From Mesorhizobium sp. J428 (GTDB taxonomy: Bacteria; Pseudomonadota; Alphaproteobacteria; Rhizobiales; Rhizobiaceae): a stretch of 64,000 nucleotides of DNA. A program made the translations under genes and the position numbers. Below are positions 1-8,237 of this stretch, piece by piece. The stretch's first letter is position 1. Every line of letters begins with the position of its first letter. The notes below the pieces were generated by a model, which did not search any database, was not told the origin of the DNA, and saw nothing but the letters and a program-made list of their open reading frames with translations. The stretch lies in the NCBI RefSeq assembly GCF_024699925.1, contig NZ_JAJOMX010000001.1, positions 3,634,001 to 3,698,000 on the forward strand, given 5' to 3'.

Positions 1-1
1 G

Positions 2-130
2 AAGCTACTGTCCGGCTCCTCCGTCACGCCCTTCATGAAGGCGGGCGATACGGTGCGCATCGAGATGAAGGACGAGCGCGGCCATTCCATCTTCGGCGCG
101 ATCGAGCAGACGGTCGAGTTAAAGGGCTGA
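2..130 (+). CDS. C-terminal end of a fumarylacetoacetate hydrolase family protein (partial)
   Basis: Only the last 42 codons are inside the window; the gene begins before base 1. The open frame ends at a TGA at 128-130. The segment containing FMKAGDTVRIEMKDERG followed by SIFGAIEQTV resembles the C-terminal strand region of fumarylacetoacetate hydrolase family enzymes, which cleave or decarboxylate beta-diketo acids or acylpyruvates using a divalent metal. The metal ligands lie upstream and cannot be seen, so the exact reaction cannot be stated. It is followed after 16 bases by the next gene on the same strand. Confidence 0.7.
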   Translation, partial: KLLSGSSVTPFMKAGDTVRIEMKDERGHSIFGAIEQTVELKG

Positions 131-146
131 GAGACCGGGGGTGAGG

Positions 147-611
147 ATGGCTAGGTTTGCTTATGCCGCGCTTTTGTTGCTGAGCCTCGTCGGCTCGTCG
201 GCAGCACAGGACGAGTTGCGCAACGCGGCGGAGCGCTATGTAAAGCTGGACGCGGTCCAGGACCTGCTCGACTTCATGCTTGGTCCGGGCTTTCTGGAGC
301 CTCTGATGGGGGCATTGGCCGGCGACAAGTTGAAGCCTGATCTCAAGTCGCAGATGGTGGCGATCGGAACTGAGGAACTCGCGAAGATAAGACCCTCGGT
401 CGAGGCGGCAATGGCGGAGGCAGCAGCCGAGATCTTCAGTGTGAAGGAGATCGAAGCCCTGATCGCTTTCTATAGCTCGGAGCATGGAGCGTCGGTGATC
501 AGAAAGATGCAGCCGTTTAACAATGCCTATCTCGTCCGCATCACTCCCGATCTGCAACGCCTGCAAGCCGTCATGGAAGCGCGGGTTCGCGAGATTGCCA
601 GCCCCCGATAA
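147..611 (+). CDS. DUF2059-type secreted protein
   Basis: A protein of about 154 residues. It opens with a short signal peptide (MARFAYAALLLLSLVGSSAAQ, cleavage likely after SAAQ), so it is probably exported. The mature part is helical, with an IFSVKEIEALIAFYSSEHGASVIRKM segment (about residues 92-117) typical of the DUF2059 family, which has no established function. The start is taken as ATG at 147, preceded by a purine-rich GGGGGTGAGG; a GTG at 141 in the same frame is an alternative. It lies between a hydrolase tail and a small membrane protein, and the context does not suggest a role. Confidence 0.75.
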   Translation: MARFAYAALLLLSLVGSSAAQDELRNAAERYVKLDAVQDLLDFMLGPGFLEPLMGALAGDKLKPDLKSQMVAIGTEELAKIRPSVEAAMAEAAAEIFSVKEIEALIAFYSSEHGASVIRKMQPFNNAYLVRITPDLQRLQAVMEARVREIASPR

Positions 612-625
612 GCCAAGAGGTTCGA

Positions 626-928
626 ATGCGAGACGCGCTCCAGAACCCAACCATGTTCTTCGCCTTCTGCGGTCTGTGGGCAGCGGCGATGATCGCGATG
701 TGGATTTCGGTGACGCGGCTCTGCTATGCCATCGAGGCACGCTCCGGCCGTCCTATACTGGGAAACGGCCTGCCCGGCTTCGCCAACGTCTTTCCGGTCG
801 CTTTCAATTTTGGCGTGGCGAAGGACAAAGAGACTCAGCGCATGCGTTGGCGAATGATCCAGCGATTGCTGGTCATCGGCGTAGGATTTGCGTTCTTTTT
901 GATCGTGCTGCGTGAGGCGGACATCTGA
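626..928 (+). CDS. Small two-helix membrane protein, function unknown
   Basis: A 100-residue protein with two hydrophobic stretches, about residues 9-30 (MFFAFCGLWAAAMIAMWISV) and 78-95 (LLVIGVGFAFFLIVL), separated by a polar loop of some 45 residues. It is probably an inner-membrane protein. An AAGAGG ribosome-binding site lies six bases before the ATG. The gene starts 14 bases after the DUF2059 gene, so the two may be co-transcribed. I do not recognise a family. Confidence 0.6.
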   Translation: MRDALQNPTMFFAFCGLWAAAMIAMWISVTRLCYAIEARSGRPILGNGLPGFANVFPVAFNFGVAKDKETQRMRWRMIQRLLVIGVGFAFFLIVLREADI

Positions 929-1051
929 GTGCTTTACGCATCCGCCGAAGATTGTTATGAAACATACCAATCCGGTGCGTGTGTTTGCCTTGTGTAATCA
1001 AGGGAGATAGCGTCACTCTGGGGAGACTGAAGGTAACGTTCGGGAGGCGGC

Positions 1052-1582
1052 GTGAACCTTTCATCTATCGTGCACGCGCTTGCGAGATGGCTGGCCATCC
1101 TGGGCGGTCTTTTTCTCGTCGCCATAACGGTCATGACGGTGATCAGCATCGTCGGCCGCGCCTTCATCTCGGTCGGGCTCGGGCCGGTTCCCGGCGATTT
1201 CGAACTCGTTGAGGCGGGAATCGGCTTCGCGGTATTTGCGTTCCTGCCGTGGTGCCAACTCAACCGCGGCCATGCCGACGTCGACCTGTTCACGAGCTAC
1301 CTCTCGCCCGCGGTGAATCGCGTCCTCAATTTGCTCTGGGAAATCGTCCTGGGGCTGGTCACGATCCTCATCGCCTGGCGCCTGTGGGTCGGCATGCTCG
1401 AGAAGCGCGAGTATGGCGAAATCACCTTCATCCTGCAGTTCCCGATCTGGTGGGGCATGGCCCTGTGCGCGGGCGCCGCCGTGGTCGGCGTAATCGTTGC
1501 CGTCTACATGATCGCGATCAGGGTGATGGAAGTCGTGCAGGGACGTTCCCTGCTGGCCCCGGCGGCGGGAGCAGTCCATTGA
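1052..1582 (+). CDS. dctQ: TRAP transporter small permease (DctQ type)
   Basis: A 176-residue protein with four predicted membrane helices (about residues 10-32, 50-68, 90-110 and 132-156), the usual size and topology of the DctQ subunit of tripartite ATP-independent periplasmic (TRAP) importers. The segment VEAGIGFAVFAFLPWCQLNRGHADVD matches the family signature around helices 2-3. The start is a GTG preceded by GGGAGGCGGC. Its stop overlaps the start of the large permease by four bases, indicating translational coupling. TRAP systems import organic acids using the sodium or proton gradient. No periplasmic DctP is encoded nearby, so the substrate cannot be inferred. Confidence 0.85.
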   Translation: MNLSSIVHALARWLAILGGLFLVAITVMTVISIVGRAFISVGLGPVPGDFELVEAGIGFAVFAFLPWCQLNRGHADVDLFTSYLSPAVNRVLNLLWEIVLGLVTILIAWRLWVGMLEKREYGEITFILQFPIWWGMALCAGAAVVGVIVAVYMIAIRVMEVVQGRSLLAPAAGAVH

Positions 1583-2901
1583 GCGCGCTCGAGATTGGCC
1601 TCTGGTCGTTTCCCGTCCTTCTGGTTCTCATTTTCCTGCGCATGCCGATCGGGTTGGCGATGCTGATCTGCGGTCTCGGCGGGTCATGGATACTGGCGGG
1701 CAGCACGATCCCGATCATGGCCAAGCTGAAGTCCGAAACCTACTCCACCTTCGCCAGCCATTCGCTGTCGATCATTCCGCTGTTCCTGTTGATGGGGCAG
1801 TTCGCCGGCCTCGGCGGTATGTCGCAGTCGTTGTTCAAGGCGGCGAACGCCTGGCTGGGCCACCGGCGTGGCGGCGTGGCGATGGCTGCGATTGGTGCCT
1901 GCGCCGGCTTCGGTGCGATCTGCGGTTCCTCGCTGGCGACGGCGGCCACGATGGCGCAGGTCGCGCTGCCGGAGCTGAAGCGCTACGGCTATTCGGGCGG
2001 GCTTGCGACCGGAACACTGGCGGCCGGCGGCACGCTCGGTATCCTGATCCCGCCGTCGATTGTGCTGGTGATCTACGCCATTCTCGCCGAGCAGAATATC
2101 GCCAAGCTGTTCCTCGCTGCCTTTGTGCCCGGCATCCTCGCGGCGATCGGCTACATGATCGCCATCTCGATATATGTCCGGCTCTACCCCGAGACGGCCG
2201 GGCAGTCGCCGCGCCTGCCCTATGGTGAGCGCTTCCGCGCCCTCGTCGACGTATGGCCGGTGTTGCTGGTTTTCCTCGCCGTGGTGGGCGGCATCTATTT
2301 CGGCTGGTTCACGCCGACGGAGGGTGCTGCGGTCGGCGCCGCCGGCACCGGCCTGATCGCTTGGATCAATGGCGGTTTGACCCGGCGGACACTCGTCCAG
2401 TCGATCCTCATGACCGCCAGCGCGACTGCGATGATCTTCTTCATCGTCTTCGGCGCGGCGATGTATAACGGCTTTCTCGCGCTGACGCAGATGCCGCAGA
2501 TAGCCGCCGCCTACATATCCGGCCAAGGCTTCAATCCGTGGGTCGTCATGGTCGGAATCCTCGTCCTCTATCTGATCCTCGGCTGCGTGATGGATTCGCT
2601 GTCGATGATCCTGCTGACGATCCCGATCTTCTTCCCGATCGTGACGGCGCTCGACTACGGCCTCCAGCCGGAGGAGTTCGCCATCTGGTTCGGCATTCTG
2701 GTGCTGATCGTGGTCGAGGTCGGCCTAATCACGCCGCCGGTCGGCATGAATCTGTTCGTCATCAATTCGATGGCGAAGGAAACGCCGATCCTGGCGACCT
2801 ACAGGGGCGTGACCCCCTTCGTCATCAGCGATCTCGTCCGCACCGCTATCCTGGTGGTCTTCCCGGCGATCTCGCTTTTCATGCTGCGATGGCTGTACTA
2901 G
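1579..2901 (+). CDS. dctM: TRAP transporter large permease (DctM type)
   Basis: A 440-residue integral membrane protein with about twelve hydrophobic helices, matching DctM (large TRAP permease). Typical family segments are GGTLGILIPPSIVLVIYA, WFTPTEGAAVGA and a C-terminal VGLITPPVGMNLFVIN. The start is set at TTG 1579, which overlaps the DctQ stop (TTGA) and gives the normal family length; the open frame runs further upstream only as a shadow of dctQ. The stop codon shares the bases CTAG with the stop of the gene on the other strand. Together with DctQ it would form the membrane part of an organic-acid importer. Confidence 0.88.
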   Translation: MSALEIGLWSFPVLLVLIFLRMPIGLAMLICGLGGSWILAGSTIPIMAKLKSETYSTFASHSLSIIPLFLLMGQFAGLGGMSQSLFKAANAWLGHRRGGVAMAAIGACAGFGAICGSSLATAATMAQVALPELKRYGYSGGLATGTLAAGGTLGILIPPSIVLVIYAILAEQNIAKLFLAAFVPGILAAIGYMIAISIYVRLYPETAGQSPRLPYGERFRALVDVWPVLLVFLAVVGGIYFGWFTPTEGAAVGAAGTGLIAWINGGLTRRTLVQSILMTASATAMIFFIVFGAAMYNGFLALTQMPQIAAAYISGQGFNPWVVMVGILVLYLILGCVMDSLSMILLTIPIFFPIVTALDYGLQPEEFAIWFGILVLIVVEVGLITPPVGMNLFVINSMAKETPILATYRGVTPFVISDLVRTAILVVFPAISLFMLRWLY

Positions 2902-3233
2902 CCGCGCAGCTGCTTCGCCATCATGTAGAGGTTGGTCGAGCGTGCGCCGGAGCGGCAGTAGGCGAAGATCGGGCCTTCCATCTCGTCCAGCGCATCGGCC
3001 ATCTTCTCGACGTCCTCGGACGTGATCGCGCCGCTGACAACGGGGATGTAGCGGAACTCCAGCCCCGCCGCCTTTGCCGCCGCCTCGATGCCTTCGTGCG
3101 GCACGGCACCGTCTTCCGGATCCGGACGGTTCGAGATGACGCTCTTGTAGCCGGCGGCCTTGATGGTCGGGATGTCCTCGGCGGTGATCTGGCCGGTCAC
3201 GGCGAAGTCGTCGGTGATCTTGCGGTATTCCAT
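2898..3233 (-). CDS. TIGR01244-family phosphatase/sulfurtransferase-like protein
   Basis: A 111-residue single-domain protein of the DUF442/TIGR01244 group, the domain also found fused to the beta-lactamase-like Blh proteins of rhizobia. It has a tyrosine-phosphatase-like fold with the active-site loop AYCRSGARST (about residues 91-100), in which Cys and Arg form a C-x(5)-R P-loop. The N-terminus (RKITDDFAVTGQITAEDI) is typical. Possible activities are protein phosphatase or sulfur transfer; neither is settled for this family. It converges on dctM, with both stop codons sharing a CTAG. Confidence 0.8.
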   Translation of the reverse strand: MEYRKITDDFAVTGQITAEDIPTIKAAGYKSVISNRPDPEDGAVPHEGIEAAAKAAGLEFRYIPVVSGAITSEDVEKMADALDEMEGPIFAYCRSGARSTNLYMMAKQLRG

Positions 3234-3366
3234 CGGACACGATCCTCGTTCTGGTGCGCGGACTCATGCCACCACTGATGCCGGGGAGCAATGGTTTTCG
3301 GGACCGGGGAGGCTGGGCCATCCCACCGCCGTTGCCTCGCTTCGGTCGCCGGTCTAACCACGACCC

Positions 3367-4468
3367 ATGAACACGGATCTCGACATCGTCATCATAGGAG
3401 CCGGCATCGCCGGTGTCGGCCTCGCGGCAGCGCTTGGGGCGGGGCCGAGGGTCGCGATCCTCGAGCAGGAAGCCCGCCACGGCTACCAATTCGACCGGGC
3501 GGTCGGCTGCGATCTATATCCGCAACTACGGCAATGCCGTCATCCGGGTGCTGAACGCGGCGAGCGCGCCGCTGTTCGAACAGGGCGATGCCAGCCTCTT
3601 CCCGCATCCGCTGCTGACCCCGCGCGGCGTGCTAAACGTCGCCGACGTGGACGGGCTCGCCAGGCATGAGGCGATGCTCGAAGGCGCGCACGGCATGGAA
3701 ATCCTGACACGCGAGCAGGCGCTTGCCATGGTGCCGGCGCTACGTCCGGAGAAGCTGGCAGCCGCGGCCTACGAACGCGATGCACAGGACATCGACGTGT
3801 CGGCGCTGCACGAGGGCTGGTTGCGCAATGCGCGGGCCAATGGCGCGACGCTGATGGTCGGCACGCCGATGCTCTCGGCGGCGCGCGAAGGCGGCCGCTG
3901 GCGGATCGACACGCCAGGGGGAGCGCTCACAGCGACCATCCTTGTGGACGCGGCGGGCGCCTGGGCCGATGACGTGGCGGGGAGGGCGGGTGTCGCCTCG
4001 CTCGGCCTGCAGCCAATGCGCCGTTCGATAGCGGTGATCCCGGCGCCGGAGGCATATGACATCGCCGGTTGGCCGCTGATCGCCGATTCCGCCGAGGGCT
4101 GGTACGCCAAGCCCGATGCAGGAAAGCTCTACGTGTCGCCGACCGAGGAGATTTCGGTCGATCCGCACGACGCCTATGTCGACGACATGGTGCTGGCCGA
4201 AGGGCTTTGGCGCTTCGAACAGGCGGTGGACGTTCCGGTCAACCGCGTCGAGCGCAGTTGGGCCGGCCTGCGCACCTTCGCGCCCGACCGCACCCCGGTC
4301 GTGGGCTTCGGCGACGACGGGTTCTTCTGGCTGGCGGGGCAGGGCGGCTACGGCATACAGACCTCCCCGGCCCTGTCGGCGCTCGCCGCTGCGCTGGTCA
4401 AGGGCGAGCGGCCGCCAGATGAGCTGGAGGCGCTGTTGCCGGCCCTGTCGCCGACGAGGTTCGGATAG
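3367..4468 (+). CDS. FAD-dependent D-amino-acid dehydrogenase-like oxidoreductase (frameshifted as written)
   Basis: Two overlapping frames together encode a DAO-family flavoenzyme of about 366 residues resembling catabolic D-arginine dehydrogenase (DauA). The first frame carries the FAD-binding IVIIGAGIAGVGLA motif and ends in nonsense after HGYQFDR; the second carries TGRSAAIYIRNYGNA through to the C-terminal GFFWLAGQGGYGIQTSPA. Removing one A at about 3488 (CAATTC to CATTC) joins them as GYHSTGRSAAIYIRNYG, the form conserved in DauA-like enzymes. The family oxidises D-amino acids to 2-oxo acids, passing electrons to the respiratory chain. The gene is either a recent pseudogene or, more likely, has a base error. 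It converges on the pim operon. Confidence 0.75.
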
Positions 4469-4543
4469 AGGCCCTGCTGCCTTGTCTTTTCCCGCAAGGT
4501 GCAGGCAGGCCAGCGGTCCCGGAACGACGGTTGGCCTCGATGC

Positions 4544-5692
4544 CTACGCCGCCTTGTCGAACAACCCTCCAAGCGCGGCGAGCCTGCGCAGATGAAAATC
4601 GCCATCGCCGAAGAGCGTGTTCATCATCGTCAGGCGCTTGAAGTAGTGCGTGACGGCATATTCCATCGTCATGCCGACGCCGCCGTGCAGCTGGATGGCG
4701 TTTTCGCCGGCGAGCTTACCGCCACGGCCGAGTTCGGCTTTGGCCGCATGCATGGCGCGGGCGCGCTCTGCTGCGTCGTCGCTGTCTGCCATCATGGTCG
4801 CGAACATGGCGATTGAGCGCATCTGCTCCGTGGCGATGAACATGTCGACCGCCTTGTGCTGAAGCACCTGAAATTGGCCGATGGCGACGCCGAACTGCTT
4901 GCGCACCTTGATGTAGTCGACGGTGAGTTCGTGCATGGCCGACATGACGCCGACGGCCTCCGCCGCGAGCGCCGCAATCGCCTGGTCGACGACGGTGCGG
5001 ACAAGCGGCATGCCGCTGCCGGGATCGCCCAGCACATGTTCAGCCCGCACATTGTCGAAGGAGATTTCGGCGGCGCGCAGGCCATCCTGGGTCGGGTAGC
5101 CGCGCCGCGAGACGCCTGCGGCACCTGCGTCGACGACGAAGACGCCGACACCCGCCTCTTCGCCGGGCCTACCGCCGGTGCGTGCTGTGACGATCAGCTT
5201 GTCGGCGCTGTCGCCATGCAGGACCAGGCTCTTGGCGCCGGAGAGCTTCCAGCCGGAGCCATCCTTCGCAGCGGTGGTGGAGACATGCGCGAGGTCGTAG
5301 CGCGCGCCGCGCTCGACTTGGGCGAAGGCGTATTTGGCCGAGCCGTCGGCGATGCCGGGGATCAGCTCACCCTTCTGGGCGTCGCTGGCGCCGGAACGCA
5401 GGAAGCCGCCGCCGAGCACGACGGTCGCGAAATAGGGCTCCAGCGCCAGCACCCGGCCGAAGGATTCCATCACGATCATGGTCTCCACCGGCCCGCCGCC
5501 GATGCCGCCATGCTCCTCCGCGAAGGGCAGCGCCATCAGGCCCATCTCGGCATAGGCGGACCACATGTCCGGGCTGAAGCCCTCAGGCGCGGCCATGTAT
5601 TTCTTGCGCTCCTCGAAGCCGTAGCGGTCCTTCAACAACCGGTCGAGCTGGTCCTTGATGAGCGACTGTTCCTCGGTCAGGTCGAAATCCAT
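4544..5692 (-). CDS. pimD: Acyl-CoA dehydrogenase, small-subunit PimD type
   Basis: A 382-residue acyl-CoA dehydrogenase with the N-terminal helical domain (about 1-120), the beta domain and the C-terminal helical domain (VRKQFGVAIGQFQVLQHKAVDMF, about 265-287; LHGGVGMTMEYAVTHYFKR, about 344-362). It matches the small subunit of pimeloyl-CoA dehydrogenase from dicarboxylate-degrading alphaproteobacteria, where PimC and PimD act as a pair to introduce the double bond in dicarboxyl-CoA. It is the last gene of the leftward pimFABCD run and begins seven bases after pimC ends. The exact chain-length preference cannot be read from sequence. Confidence 0.85.
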   Translation of the reverse strand: MDFDLTEEQSLIKDQLDRLLKDRYGFEERKKYMAAPEGFSPDMWSAYAEMGLMALPFAEEHGGIGGGPVETMIVMESFGRVLALEPYFATVVLGGGFLRSGASDAQKGELIPGIADGSAKYAFAQVERGARYDLAHVSTTAAKDGSGWKLSGAKSLVLHGDSADKLIVTARTGGRPGEEAGVGVFVVDAGAAGVSRRGYPTQDGLRAAEISFDNVRAEHVLGDPGSGMPLVRTVVDQAIAALAAEAVGVMSAMHELTVDYIKVRKQFGVAIGQFQVLQHKAVDMFIATEQMRSIAMFATMMADSDDAAERARAMHAAKAELGRGGKLAGENAIQLHGGVGMTMEYAVTHYFKRLTMMNTLFGDGDFHLRRLAALGGLFDKAA

Positions 5693-5699
5693 TGCGTCC

Positions 5700-6902
5700 T
5701 CACAATCCCAGCACGGCCTTGGCGATGATGTTCTTCTGGATCTCGTTCGAGCCGCCGTAGATCGAGACCTTGCGATTGTTAAAATAGGACGGCGCGGCGT
5801 GCGCCGCGTATTCGGGCCCGTCGAAAGGCTCGTTGCGGCCGTCGAGGTCGTGGCTTTGGTAGGGCAGGGCGAACGGACCCATCACCTCCATCAGGAGGTG
5901 CGTGGTTGCCTGCTGGATCTCCGAGCCCTTGATCTTGAGGATTGAGGACGCAGGATCGGGCTTGCCGGTATTGCCGCGCTTGGCATCGGCGGCGACGACG
6001 CGAAGCTGGGTCAGTTCCAGCGCCTTGAGGTCGATTTCGATCGAGGCGAGCTTCTCGCGGAAGCGCTCGTCTTCAATGAGAGGCCTGCCGCCGGAGAGTT
6101 CAAGCGCCGCGAGTTCGCGGATGCGGGCGATGCGCTGCTTGGACACGCCGATGCGGGCGATGTTTGTGCGCTCGTTGCCGAGCAGGAACTTTGCGTAGTC
6201 CCAGCCCTTGTTCTCCTCGCCGACGAGGTTTTCGACGGGCACGCGCACGTCGGTGAGGAAGACCTCGTTGATCTCGCGGCCGCCGTCCATCGTCACGATC
6301 GGGCGGACCTCGATACCGGGCGTCTTCATGTCGATCAGCAGGAAGGAGATGCCTTCCTGCTTCTTGGCCTCGGTGTTGGTGCGCACGAGGCAGAAGATCC
6401 AGTCGGCATATTGCGCAAGCGTGGTCCACGTCTTCTGGCCGTTGACGATGTAGTGGTCGCCGTCACGCACCGCGCGGGTCTTGAGCGAGGCGAGGTCGGA
6501 GCCGGCCCCGGGCTCCGAGAAGCCCTGGCACCACCAGTCGTCGAGATTGCGGATGCGCGGCAGGAAGCGCTCCTTCTGTGCCTTTGAGCCGAAGGTGTAA
6601 ATGACCGGCCCCACCATGTTGACGCCGAAGGCGAGCGGCTGAGGGGCAGGGAATTTCTGCAGTTCCTCCAGGAAGATATACTGCCGCATCGGGTCCCAGC
6701 CGGTGCCGCCGTGCTCGACCGGCCAGTGCGGCGCACCCCAGCCATGCGCGTTCAGCACGCGCGACCAGGCGACGAGGTCCTCCTTGCCGAGATACTCGCC
6801 GTCCACCGTCTTGCGGCGAATCTCGGGATCGAGGTTCTCGGCGAAGAAGGCGCGAACCTCCTCGCGGAAGGCGTTTTCCTCGGGCGTGAAGCGAAGGTCC
6901 AT
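5700..6902 (-). CDS. pimC: Acyl-CoA dehydrogenase, large-subunit PimC type
   Basis: A 400-residue acyl-CoA dehydrogenase. The central segment WWCQGFSEPGAGSDLASLKTRAV (about 122-144) with YIVNGQKTWTTLAQYADW (about 150-167) is the FAD/substrate-binding beta domain signature, and the C-terminal SIYGGSNEIQKNIIAKAVLGL is the classic family ending. The start is the ATG at 6902, giving MDLRFTPEENAFREEVR; the longer open frame runs upstream through a palindromic repeat and is not coding. Paired with PimD it should oxidise dicarboxyl-CoA thioesters. A RIME-like repeat separates it from pimB. Confidence 0.87.
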   Translation of the reverse strand: MDLRFTPEENAFREEVRAFFAENLDPEIRRKTVDGEYLGKEDLVAWSRVLNAHGWGAPHWPVEHGGTGWDPMRQYIFLEELQKFPAPQPLAFGVNMVGPVIYTFGSKAQKERFLPRIRNLDDWWCQGFSEPGAGSDLASLKTRAVRDGDHYIVNGQKTWTTLAQYADWIFCLVRTNTEAKKQEGISFLLIDMKTPGIEVRPIVTMDGGREINEVFLTDVRVPVENLVGEENKGWDYAKFLLGNERTNIARIGVSKQRIARIRELAALELSGGRPLIEDERFREKLASIEIDLKALELTQLRVVAADAKRGNTGKPDPASSILKIKGSEIQQATTHLLMEVMGPFALPYQSHDLDGRNEPFDGPEYAAHAAPSYFNNRKVSIYGGSNEIQKNIIAKAVLGL

Positions 6903-6922
6903 TGGCGTTCTCCCTCTTTTCT

Positions 6923-7043
6923 CTTCTCCCCGTTCACGGGGAGAAGGTGGCCCGAAGGGCCGGATGAGGGGCATTTTCTGTCCGACGCAGGCGCTGCCCC
7001 TCATCTGCCTGCCGGCATCTTCTCCCCGTGAACGGGGAGAAGA
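6923..7043. repeat. RIME-like palindromic intergenic repeat
   Basis: An imperfect palindrome of about 120 bases between pimB and pimC. The outer arms are themselves palindromes, CTTCTCCCCGTTCACGGGGA with GAAG following at 6923-6946 and the near-identical element with GTGAAC at its centre at 7019-7042. Inside are complementary segments GGATGAGGGG (6961-6971) and CCCCTCATC (6997-7005). This is the layout of the rhizobial intergenic mosaic (RIME-type) repeats. It can fold into a large RNA structure within the operon transcript and may affect stability or relative expression of pimCD. Confidence 0.85.
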
Positions 7044-7052
7044 TGGTTGTCC

Positions 7053-8234
7053 TCACACGATCTCCAGCAGCCCAGCGCCGCCCATGCCGCCGCCGATGCA
7101 CATGGTGACGACGGCATACTTTACGCCGCGGCGTTTGCCCTCGATCAGCGCGTGTCCGGCGAGCCGCGCGCCACTCATGCCGTAGGGGTGGCCGACCGCG
7201 ATCGCGCCGCCGTCGACATTGAGCTTGGCCGGGTCGATGCCGAGTCGGTCGCGGCAGTAGATCACCTGCACGGCGAAGGCCTCGTTGAGCTCCCACAGGC
7301 CGATGTCGTCGATCTTCAGGCCATGGCGTTCGAGCAGCCGCGGCACGGCGAAGACCGGACCGATGCCCATTTCGTCGGGCTCGCAGCCGGCGACGTTGAA
7401 GCCGCGGAAGATCCCGAGCGGGGTGAGGCCGCGCTTCTCGGCCTCCTTGCTGCTCATCATCACCGAAGCGGCCGCGCCGTCCGAGAGCTGGCTGGCATTG
7501 CCGGCGGTGACGACACCGCCCTCGCGCACCGGCTTGAGGCCGGCAAGGCCTGCCGCCGTCGTGTCGGCGCGCGGTCCTTCGTCATGCGCGACCTCGATCT
7601 CCTTGTAGGAGATTTCCTTCGTCTCCTTGTCGACCACGGCCATACGCGTCTTCATCGGCGCGATCTCCGTGGCGAAGCGGCCGGCCTCGCGGGCAGCGGC
7701 GGTGCGCTTCTGCGATTCCAGAGCATATTCGTCCTGCCGCTCGCGCGAGATGCCGTAGCGCTTGGCGACGACCTCTGCGGTGTCGATCATCGGCATGTAG
7801 GCCGCCGGGTGCAGCGACAGCAGCTTCTCGTCCTTGAGCCGGAACGTGTTCTGGTGCTCGTTCTGAACGAGGCTGATCGATTCCAGGCCGCCGGCAATGC
7901 CGATCTTGACGCCGTCGTTGCGAATGGCGTTGGCAAGCAGCGACATCGACTGGATGCCCGACGAGCATTGCCGGTCGATCGTGGTGCCGGCGGTCGTGAC
8001 AGGCAGGCCGGCCGTCAGCAGCGCGCGGCGCGCGACGTTGACACCGTCGGTGCCCTCAGGCATCGCACAGCCCATGATGACGTCCTCGATCTCGGCGCCC
8101 TCGATGCCGGAGCGCTTCAGCGCATGCCCGATCGCATGGCCGCCGAGCGTCGCGCCCGTGGTGTCGTTGAAGGCGCCGCGATAGGCCTTGCCGATCGGCG
8201 TGCGGGCGGTGGATACGATGACGGCGTCGACCAT
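7053..8234 (-). CDS. pimB: Acetyl-CoA C-acyltransferase (thiolase), PimB type
   Basis: A 393-residue thiolase. The nucleophilic cysteine is in [15 protein letters not shown] (about residue 90), and the catalytic histidine and second cysteine are in [16 protein letters not shown] (about 345-360) and [19 protein letters not shown] at the C-terminus. Within the pim operon it should perform the last step of a beta-oxidation round, splitting 3-oxo-dicarboxyl-CoA into acetyl-CoA and a chain two carbons shorter. It lies three bases from the ligase gene upstream and is followed by the palindromic repeat. Confidence 0.9.
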   Translation of the reverse strand: MVDAVIVSTARTPIGKAYRGAFNDTTGATLGGHAIGHALKRSGIEGAEIEDVIMGCAMPEGTDGVNVARRALLTAGLPVTTAGTTIDRQCSSGIQSMSLLANAIRNDGVKIGIAGGLESISLVQNEHQNTFRLKDEKLLSLHPAAYMPMIDTAEVVAKRYGISRERQDEYALESQKRTAAAREAGRFATEIAPMKTRMAVVDKETKEISYKEIEVAHDEGPRADTTAAGLAGLKPVREGGVVTAGNASQLSDGAAASVMMSSKEAEKRGLTPLGIFRGFNVAGCEPDEMGIGPVFAVPRLLERHGLKIDDIGLWELNEAFAVQVIYCRDRLGIDPAKLNVDGGAIAVGHPYGMSGARLAGHALIEGKRRGVKYAVVTMCIGGGMGGAGLLEIV

Positions 8235-8237
8235 TCT

